DNA from: Gammaproteobacteria bacterium
GTDB lineage: Bacteria; Pseudomonadota; Gammaproteobacteria; JAJFKO01
Direction of reading: 5' to 3'
Length of the DNA stretch: 64,000 bases
Assembly (NCBI GenBank): GCA_021773175.1
Contig: JAJFKO010000043.1
Location: forward strand, 124,001-188,000
Shown: positions 28,907 through 35,503 of the stretch, piece after piece
Numbering within the stretch: the stretch's first letter is position 1
How the letters are laid out: each line of letters begins with the position of its first letter
Notes under the pieces: generated by a model
Databases searched by the model: none
What the model was told of the DNA's origin: nothing
What the model saw: only the letters and a program-made list of their open reading frames with translations
Program-made: the position numbers and the translations under genes

Positions 28907-29215
28907 ATGGAAACCAGTGTGATTTTACTATTATTTATTTTAGTGTTAGCGATTTTTCTTGGTTTTGAATTGATTTCAAAAGTGCCATCAACTTTGCATA
29001 CGCCATTAATGTCGGGATCCAATGCTATTTCAGGGATAACTATTGTTGGTGCACTAACGGCTGCCGGTGCTGCGCAATATGTAAATGGCTGGGAAAGTAT
29101 TGCGCTTGGAACGCTTGCTGTGATATTCGCCACAATCAATGTCGTTGGTGGTTATCTTGTTACAGACCGGATGCTGAAAATGTTCAAACACCATAAATCG
29201 CAACAAGAGAAATAA
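28907..29215 (+). CDS. pntAB: NAD(P) transhydrogenase subunit alpha part 2 (PntAB, membrane)
   Basis: A 102-residue membrane subunit with three to four helices. It contains the family segment KVPSTLHTPLMSGSNAISG, with a second conserved block after GALTAAG and GTLAVIFATINVVGGYLVTDRML at the end. With PntB it forms the proton channel. The position between pntAA and pntB, with gaps of 12 and 3 bases, is standard for the three-subunit form. Confidence 0.95.
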   Translation: METSVILLLFILVLAIFLGFELISKVPSTLHTPLMSGSNAISGITIVGALTAAGAAQYVNGWESIALGTLAVIFATINVVGGYLVTDRMLKMFKHHKSQQEK

Positions 29216-29218
29216 AAT

Positions 29219-30610
29219 ATGGATATGAAACTTTGGGTTAACCTCGCATATATTATTGCTGCCATTGCATTTATCTTCGGATTAAAAATGTTGAGTTCAG
29301 CACGGACAGCACGTCGTGGTAATCTGATTTCAGCATTAGGTATGTTATTAGCTATTATTGTGACCTTATTACAGAAGGATATTATCAGTTACGAATGGAT
29401 TATTCTTGGTGTGGTTGTTGGTGGCATTATTGGTGCGTCCAGTGCGCGTTTGGTAGCCATGACAGCAATGCCGCAAATGGTTGCCGTGTTTAATGGTTTC
29501 GGTGGTATCGCAAGTTTGTTAGTTGGCTGGTCTGAATATCATAATTATCTTGGCATTATCTCGTGGGGAGCATTACTACCTATTTATTTAGCTGTGATCA
29601 TTGGAGGTATTACTTTTACTGGAAGTTTGGTGGCTTATGGCAAGTTATCTGGGCGTATTACTGGCCGACCGATCTTATTTAGCGGACAACGTTTGGTAAA
29701 TGCTTTATTTTTATTGTTAATTATTGTTGCCGGTGTTTTTTATATTGGGAAACTAGAACCTCAGTATACTTACTGGATTTTCTTTTCTGCTTTAGGGCTT
29801 TCATTACTTATAGGGGTGATGGCAGTTATTCCGATAGGTGGTGCTGATATGCCGGTCGTTATTGCTTTATTAAATAGTTATTCTGGTTTAGCTGCTTGTG
29901 CTGCGGGTTTTGTTATTTTAAATAATGTTTTAATTGTTGCTGGAGCTTTAGTTGGTGCCAGCGGGATTATCCTGACAAAAATAATGTGTAAAGCCATGAA
30001 TCGTTCGCTTGCCAATGTATTATTTAGTGGTTTTGGTGCGGTTAAAGCTAAGCAAGATTCAAGTCAGCAACAGGGTGAAGCAAAACCGATTAGCATTGAA
30101 GATTGTTATTATATTTTAGAAGCGGCGCAATCTGTCATTATTGCGCCTGGCTATGGTATGGCCGTTGCACAAGCTCAACATGTAGTGCGAGAGTTAGGCG
30201 ATTTGTTAACGGCAAATGGCGCTGAAGTGCGCTATGCGATTCATCCTGTAGCAGGGCGTATGCCAGGGCATATGAACGTTTTACTTGCTGAAGCCAATGT
30301 TGATTATGATCAACTATCTACCCCAGATGATGTGAATCCTACTATGGATGCCGTCGACGTTTGTGTTGTTATTGGGGCTAATGATGTGGTGAATCCAGCT
30401 GCACGTGATGATGAAAATAGTCCAATTTATGGAATGCCAATTATTGACGTTGATCGTGCTCGAAGCGTTATTGTTTTAAAGCGATCGATGGCTGCAGGTT
30501 TTGCTGGCATTGATAATCTCTTATTTTTTGCTGATAACACACGAATGTTATTCGGTGATGCAAAGTCATCCGTAGCAGGTCTTGTTGCTGAATTTAAGTC
30601 AGTTAACTAA
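29219..30610 (+). CDS. pntB: NAD(P) transhydrogenase subunit beta (PntB)
   Basis: A 463-residue subunit with about nine N-terminal membrane helices and a C-terminal cytoplasmic NADP(H)-binding domain III. The latter shows VIIAPGYGMAVAQAQH, the HPVAGRMPGHMNVLLAEA segment, a VIGANDVVNPAAR motif and KRSMAAGFAGIDN, all diagnostic. The complex uses proton motive force to make NADPH from NADH. Length and domain order are normal. It ends the pnt operon; about 165 bases without an obvious terminator follow. Confidence 0.96.
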   Translation: MDMKLWVNLAYIIAAIAFIFGLKMLSSARTARRGNLISALGMLLAIIVTLLQKDIISYEWIILGVVVGGIIGASSARLVAMTAMPQMVAVFNGFGGIASLLVGWSEYHNYLGIISWGALLPIYLAVIIGGITFTGSLVAYGKLSGRITGRPILFSGQRLVNALFLLLIIVAGVFYIGKLEPQYTYWIFFSALGLSLLIGVMAVIPIGGADMPVVIALLNSYSGLAACAAGFVILNNVLIVAGALVGASGIILTKIMCKAMNRSLANVLFSGFGAVKAKQDSSQQQGEAKPISIEDCYYILEAAQSVIIAPGYGMAVAQAQHVVRELGDLLTANGAEVRYAIHPVAGRMPGHMNVLLAEANVDYDQLSTPDDVNPTMDAVDVCVVIGANDVVNPAARDDENSPIYGMPIIDVDRARSVIVLKRSMAAGFAGIDNLLFFADNTRMLFGDAKSSVAGLVAEFKSVN

Positions 30611-30691
30611 CGGTTGTTTACCACAAGTTGTTTTTTTAATGTGCTAATACGCCTTTTTGTTGTAAAAGTATGCCGTCAGACGTGAAATTTA

Positions 30692-30720
30692 TTGACTGTG
30701 TTTGCGAAATATCCCAGAAT
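30692..30720 (+). promoter_or_regulatory. Weak candidate promoter for the 30777 gene
   Basis: TTGACT (30692-30697) and CAGAAT (30715-30720) are 17 bases apart, which would give a leader of about 50 bases. The -35 is good but the -10 is poor, so this is tentative. Confidence 0.3.
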
Positions 30721-30776
30721 TCAAGTGGTTTTACGATCTAGAGATAATTATTAGAAATTAAACAAGGAAAGGCTTG

Positions 30777-31238
30777 ATGAAATTATTAAATATGAAGGGA
30801 ATTATTTCCTTAATTGGCGTTGTGGCATTACTAAGCTCAGTTACATGTTTTGCCAACACGGCAAGTACAGACTTATGTTCACAAGTAGATGGTACATGGC
30901 ATGGTAGTGGCAGTATTGAAGTGACAGTTGCTGGAAAACATCATATTTGCCATATAGCGAACGTTAAGGGAACCTTTGTTGGCCCTGCTCCAGATTTATT
31001 ACTCGATCAACGTATGAAACATATTATCTGTGAAGATGGTACGGATCTTGGGCCTGCTACTTTTGGTGTTTATGGCATTTGTAAAAATAACCACTATAGT
31101 GTAACCGGCTATGACGATCTTAAATCTTATGTTGGTACATTAACCAATGATGGTGCAATGGAATTACATGAAGTCTTTACATTTAGTCATGGTGGTATCG
31201 CGGGACAGGGAATTATTCTTTTAAAGAAAGCCTCTTAA
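30777..31238 (+). CDS. Small exported protein of unknown function
   Basis: A 153-residue protein with a convincing Sec signal peptide (GIISLIGVVALLSSVTCFANT, cleavage after a FAN-like site). The mature part contains five Cys residues, a TWHGSGSIEVTVAGKHH opening and a C-terminal SHGGIAGQGIILLKK, suggesting a small beta-rich periplasmic or secreted fold. ATG 30777 is preferred over the TTG just before it because AAGGAAAGG lies upstream. It is followed by a clear terminator. No family is recognised. It stands alone between pntB and ccmB. Confidence 0.7.
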   Translation: MKLLNMKGIISLIGVVALLSSVTCFANTASTDLCSQVDGTWHGSGSIEVTVAGKHHICHIANVKGTFVGPAPDLLLDQRMKHIICEDGTDLGPATFGVYGICKNNHYSVTGYDDLKSYVGTLTNDGAMELHEVFTFSHGGIAGQGIILLKKAS

Positions 31239-31261
31239 TTTTCTAATAAAAGAATAGATAT

Positions 31262-31306
31262 AAAAAAGGCTGTTGTATTTATCATTAAATACGATGGCCT
31301 TTTTTT
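31262..31306. terminator. Bidirectional terminator between the 30777 gene and ccmB
   Basis: A hairpin with arms AAAAAAGGC and GCCTTTTTT plus an inner GTATTT/AAATAC stem around a short loop, with T-runs on both strands. It would end the + transcript of the small exported protein and the - transcript of ccmB, whose stop overlaps the end of the hairpin. Confidence 0.8.
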
Positions 31307-31991
31307 ATTCCTGGCTAATTCTCAATGCTGCGGCGATCGCCCAAGGTGCAAGCAGTAAACTCACAATAAAGAAACTAGCGAGAAAAGCCAGCTGGCCATT
31401 AACATTAATATTTTGTGATGCGAGTGTGACACTGCCTGCACCAAAAATTAGAATTGGAATCAACAGCGGTAATACCAAAATTGTTAATAATACACCGCGA
31501 TTGCGCATGCCTATTGTCAATGCTGAGCCAACTGCGCCTAACAATATTAATGTCGGTGTACCGAGAAGTAGACTCAGTATTAATACTGTAAAAGTATGCC
31601 AGGAAATGTGAAAAAATAAAGCAGCTAGTGGCGTGATAATAATTAATGGCAAAGCAGTTACTAGCCAATGCGCTAAACATTTAATAAAAACTAATAAGCT
31701 TAAAGGGTGAGGACTTAATAGCATTTGTTCTAAGCTACCGTCGATGGCATCAGCCCAAAACAATTTATCAATAGAAAGTAACATAGCGAGTAAGGCTGCT
31801 ATCCAAACAATACCGGGCGCTAATTGATTTAGCCAATGTTGATTGCTGGAAATCGCCAGTGGAAATAAACAGATAATAATTAAAAAAAACCAGAGCGGCT
31901 GTAAACTTTCTGCGAGTGCGCGATATGCTAGTAATAATTCATGCTTGAGGACAACATATAAAGTTTTGATTAAGTTATTTTGTGTCATCAC
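31305..31991 (-). CDS. ccmB: Haem exporter protein CcmB
   Basis: A 228-residue inner-membrane protein with six hydrophobic helices. The N-terminal ELLLAYRALAESLQPLWFF and WIAALLAMLLSIDKLFWAD-type segment followed by DGSLEQMLLSPHPL are characteristic. It forms the ABC-type complex with CcmA that drives release of holo-CcmE. The start overlaps the ccmA stop as ATGA. In the usual operon ccmC follows; here the strand switches and ccmC lies 15 kb away. Confidence 0.95.
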   Translation of the reverse strand: MMTQNNLIKTLYVVLKHELLLAYRALAESLQPLWFFLIIICLFPLAISSNQHWLNQLAPGIVWIAALLAMLLSIDKLFWADAIDGSLEQMLLSPHPLSLLVFIKCLAHWLVTALPLIIITPLAALFFHISWHTFTVLILSLLLGTPTLILLGAVGSALTIGMRNRGVLLTILVLPLLIPILIFGAGSVTLASQNINVNGQLAFLASFFIVSLLLAPWAIAAALRISQE

Positions 31992-32614
31992 AGTTTTACC
32001 CTAATCATTTTTGTTTGAGTTAGGTTGACCGCTTGATGTGATGTTAAAACAACGATACCGCCATGTTGGGCATGCTGTAGGATTAATGTTTCTATGGTCT
32101 TTATAGCAACGCTATCCAGTGCAGCAAAAGGTTCGTCAAGTAACCACAGTTTGGCATCTAATAATTCTAAACGAGTAAGGGCAACACGACGACGTTGACC
32201 GGCTGATAATTGTTTTGCTGGTTTGTGTTGTAAATGTTCAACGCCCAAAGATTGCATCGTTCGCTGGATGTCAGAATGCTGCTTAGCGCGACCTAAGCTT
32301 AGGCTTAATTTAATGTTTTCTATAACGGTTAAACCGTCTTTAATTCCTGGAGTATGTCCAATGTGTAAGCGTTCAGATGAGTAATCACTGATTTTTGCAT
32401 GAATGCATTGTTGGCGCCAGAAAATTTCACCTTGATAATCGCGAATGAGTCCCGCTAAGGTTTTTAGTAAGGTTGTTTTGCCGGAACCATTGGCGCCTTC
32501 AACCAATAGAACGGTGCCGGCGGTTAATGCGACACTAAGATTAGTAAATAGAATATTATCTTGTCTACTACATTGTAATTGTTTGAGCGTGAGTAATTCA
32601 GTTGGTTTTTGCAT
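31988..32614 (-). CDS. ccmA: Haem exporter ATP-binding protein CcmA
   Basis: A 208-residue ABC ATPase. Walker A is GANGSGKTT (40-48), the signature is LSAGQRRRVALTRL, and Walker B is LWLLDEPFAALD, followed by the H-loop VVLTSHQ. The short length and the LSAGQRRR signature are typical of CcmA. It powers the CcmABCD step that frees holo-CcmE. It lies 18 bases downstream of the oxygenase gene, so it is probably read from that upstream cluster rather than from its own promoter. Confidence 0.95.
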   Translation of the reverse strand: MQKPTELLTLKQLQCSRQDNILFTNLSVALTAGTVLLVEGANGSGKTTLLKTLAGLIRDYQGEIFWRQQCIHAKISDYSSERLHIGHTPGIKDGLTVIENIKLSLSLGRAKQHSDIQRTMQSLGVEHLQHKPAKQLSAGQRRRVALTRLELLDAKLWLLDEPFAALDSVAIKTIETLILQHAQHGGIVVLTSHQAVNLTQTKMIRVKL

Positions 32615-32632
32615 AGTATTAAATAGATCTTA

Positions 32633-33451
32633 TCATGATTGTCGCGCAAGCTTTTTACGCAGGCGATTAAAGCGTCGCGATAAACGTAGTCTTAATGGTA
32701 GCCGCAATGTTTCGCCTGGACGCTGTTTAAACAACGTATTATGCTGATTAGTGAGCTGTGCTTCAGGCTGACCATTAGTATAATAATATAAAGCCATGGA
32801 TTTACGCGAACGATCTGCAGGACATTGTAGCGGATCCGGATGGCCATGATAGCTAAAATCTGAGGTGCTGAAAATAACTAAGCGGTTAAATATGGGTAGT
32901 ACTTTCTGTTCGCACTGACTCATGTCATGATTCCATAATTCGAAATGACCACCGTATTCTTCCAACCAATCTTTATTCAAATAAATTAAGATATTAATAC
33001 GTCGATCTAAATCGTAATCTTTATGTTTATTAAAATCAGCATGAATACCGAGCTTACCACCACGTTTAATTTGATGTAAGCCGCCTCCAATAAGGCTTGG
33101 ATCGGGAATTAAGTTTTCAATCCCCGTTAATTGCTGTAGAAATTCAAGAAAGCTTGATGAGTTAAGTGTATACATTAAATAGCGACTGAAAAGGCCAATA
33201 TCTTTTTCAGAACGCGTGCCGAGCTTAATTTCAAATTTATTAATATTCTCTTTCCAATCAATATCTTTAGGATTGGGAAATTCTTCTAAAACCTTATCTA
33301 AAATAGCGGGGTCAAAGAAGTTATCAATAGCGATATGAGAGTAGGGGCTTGCTTGTTGATATTGGCTAGCGGCGCCTTCATCAAGTAATGCTTGCATGCG
33401 TTGGAGTGGTAATAATGATTGTTGAAAACTTGTATATTGCTCTAATGACAT
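32633..33451 (-). CDS. 2-oxoglutarate/Fe(II)-dependent oxygenase (prolyl 4-hydroxylase-like)
   Basis: A 272-residue soluble protein with a double-stranded beta-helix dioxygenase core. The iron ligands are visible as HAD (H137, D139) and a distal His in YHGHPDPL (H202), with a basic residue in DRSRKSMA for 2-oxoglutarate. GGHFELWN and a Leu-Asn-lys motif (ILIYLNKDW) precede the distal His, as in bacterial P4H-like proteins that hydroxylate proteins or modify polysaccharide-related targets. The substrate is unknown. It lies 17 bases after the response regulator and 18 before ccmA. Confidence 0.85.
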   Translation of the reverse strand: MSLEQYTSFQQSLLPLQRMQALLDEGAASQYQQASPYSHIAIDNFFDPAILDKVLEEFPNPKDIDWKENINKFEIKLGTRSEKDIGLFSRYLMYTLNSSSFLEFLQQLTGIENLIPDPSLIGGGLHQIKRGGKLGIHADFNKHKDYDLDRRINILIYLNKDWLEEYGGHFELWNHDMSQCEQKVLPIFNRLVIFSTSDFSYHGHPDPLQCPADRSRKSMALYYYTNGQPEAQLTNQHNTLFKQRPGETLRLPLRLRLSRRFNRLRKKLARQS

Positions 33452-33468
33452 TGGTTTACGTCCTCTTG

Positions 33469-33855
33469 CTATAAACGACTAGGGGGTTCTACCTGCGGTG
33501 CTACTTTGTCCAATACATACTTACAATCACTTTCAGTAAAAGGTTTGACTAGAAATTCGTTAACGCCACATTCTTGAGACATATGTTTATAGGTCTCATC
33601 TTGATGAGCTGTTAAAGCAACTATTGGCATACTTGTATTGGTTTCTCGAATAGTTTGTGCCAAGGTTAAGCCATCAACATCCGGCAAACCTAAGTCAAGA
33701 AACATCGTGTCATACTGATTATTGGCTAACAAAGCTAAAGCTTCTTGGCCATTATTAGCAACATCCACGTCACAAGAGAATTGCTTTAATATTATTACTG
33801 CTACCTTTTGAGCAATTTGCACATCCTCTACTAGTAATACTTTCGTCTTAGCCAT
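33469..33855 (-). CDS. Single-domain response regulator (CheY-like receiver)
   Basis: A 128-residue stand-alone receiver domain. The acidic pocket is LLVEDV (E10-D11), the phospho-acceptor is D54 in FLDLGLPDVDG, the switch Thr is in VALTAH, and the conserved Lys is K104 in LVKPF. It has no output domain, so it must act by protein contact or phosphorelay. It follows the histidine kinase by 62 bases on the same strand and is its likely partner. Confidence 0.92.
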   Translation of the reverse strand: MAKTKVLLVEDVQIAQKVAVIILKQFSCDVDVANNGQEALALLANNQYDTMFLDLGLPDVDGLTLAQTIRETNTSMPIVALTAHQDETYKHMSQECGVNEFLVKPFTESDCKYVLDKVAPQVEPPSRL

Positions 33856-33917
33856 ATAAAATCCTTTGTTTACGCAATATAGTTCCGATTATATTTTACG
33901 GGACTTACATAATAATT

Positions 33918-35480
33918 TTAGTCAGTCACGCTTTGCTGTGTTTCAATATGTCCTTCAGCTAATGGTAATTTGAAGGGAATAGTGCAAATAAATTTAGTCC
34001 CTTTATTTTCAGTACTCTCAATTTCAACATCACCATCCATCTCTTCCATGAACTGCTTAACAATACGCAGGCCTAAGCCTTGACCTCTATAAGTGCCTTT
34101 ATTGGCAGATACCAAGCGAGTGAACTTTTCGTACACCATATTTTGTTTTTCTATGGGAATACCGATACCAGAGTCATGGATTATGAATTGCAGTATCACA
34201 TCACGTTCGGCTCGAGCTCTAACAAGATTTACATACAGATGCACATGTCCTTTTGAAGTGAACTTAATTGCATTGCTAATAAGATTAATTAAAATACGTT
34301 TTATTCGGTGTGCATCACCAATTAAAAGCTTTGGTGCTTGGGAATCAATATTGACTTTAAAATCCAACTCTTTAAGTTTTGCCGGCGGCGTTTCCATTTC
34401 CTCAATCCTTTTTAGCATGGAATGAAGCTCAAATTTTTTATTAATAACAGGTAATGCTCCTGCTTCTATTTGAGAGAAATCGAGAATATCATTGCAATAG
34501 TCTAATAATTCTTTTGCACATGAAGCGATGTCTGTTAGCATTTCTTTTTTATTAGTATCATTTTCTTGCTGAGCCAAAATATTCGCCATACCATGAATGC
34601 CGCTGAAAGGCGTGCGAATATCGTGCTCCATATTACGAATAAATTCACTCTTAATATTGTTAGCCGCTTCAGCTTCGTTTTTCGCAATTCTTAGAATATG
34701 TTCTTTTTCCTTAATTTCTGTGATATCAGTATAAATAGCTAAAATACCACAAACATTTTGTAGCGCATCTTTTAGGGGAACTTTACTACATAACATTATT
34801 CTTTCTGAGCCATCAGCTTGCTTTTGATATTCCTCATAGCCGAGTTTAGGTTTGCCGCTAAACATAATGTCTTGATCATCTGCACGATAAGCTTCACTTT
34901 GCTCTTTGGTCCAAGGAAAATCAAAATCTGTTTTTCCCATCACTTCTTCAGGTGAATTAAGGCCGAGTGAGTCAGCAAGCATTTTATTGCAGCCTAAGAA
35001 AACGGATTGTCGGTCTTTCCAGAGAATATAGTGAGGAACATGGTTGATGATATTATCTAAGGTCGATTTTAGTTGTGTCTCATTGGCTTTTGATTGATAG
35101 TAACTTGTGATATCTTTGCCGATAAGCTGGATATATAGGTTATCTTCATGCTCAAAAGGAATAATATCCCATAGAATCCAACTAACATTATCATTAGAGC
35201 TTTTTGCTTCCGAGAAATAATTATTAATGGGGCGCTTACTTTCTAAAGTTTCGAGGGTACTCGCTAGTAATAATGTTGGGCAGCATTGTTTACAAAATGT
35301 GATGTAACGTGCGTTATTGTTTTTGTCTCTTAATGGCTGAAGTAAGTATTCGCTGGCTTCATTAAACTGGGTGATTTTATTTTTAGTAACGTCAATAATA
35401 ATTGAGATGAAGCTTAGTTTATTATCAACATCATCTACCGGAGGTATTAAAATATTATATGGAGTATTGGCGATGTTCAT
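33918..35480 (-). CDS. Cytosolic PAS-PAS sensor histidine kinase
   Basis: A 520-residue kinase without membrane segments. An N-terminal PAS-like region (about 20-130) precedes a second PAS domain (about 140-258) ending in the typical YTDITEIKEKE. The HisKA box FIRNMEHDIRTPFSG contains H286, where MEHDIRTP replaces the common MSHELRTP. The ATPase domain has an N-box ILINLISNAIKFTS, G1 DSGIGIP and G2 GQGLGLRIV. It probably senses an internal redox or ligand signal and phosphorylates the adjacent receiver. It lies 23 bases after the FAD gene, so the cluster may be one transcript. Confidence 0.9.
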   Translation of the reverse strand: MNIANTPYNILIPPVDDVDNKLSFISIIIDVTKNKITQFNEASEYLLQPLRDKNNNARYITFCKQCCPTLLLASTLETLESKRPINNYFSEAKSSNDNVSWILWDIIPFEHEDNLYIQLIGKDITSYYQSKANETQLKSTLDNIINHVPHYILWKDRQSVFLGCNKMLADSLGLNSPEEVMGKTDFDFPWTKEQSEAYRADDQDIMFSGKPKLGYEEYQKQADGSERIMLCSKVPLKDALQNVCGILAIYTDITEIKEKEHILRIAKNEAEAANNIKSEFIRNMEHDIRTPFSGIHGMANILAQQENDTNKKEMLTDIASCAKELLDYCNDILDFSQIEAGALPVINKKFELHSMLKRIEEMETPPAKLKELDFKVNIDSQAPKLLIGDAHRIKRILINLISNAIKFTSKGHVHLYVNLVRARAERDVILQFIIHDSGIGIPIEKQNMVYEKFTRLVSANKGTYRGQGLGLRIVKQFMEEMDGDVEIESTENKGTKFICTIPFKLPLAEGHIETQQSVTD

Positions 35481-35503
35481 TATTAAAACTTGAGTCCATT
35501 TTA

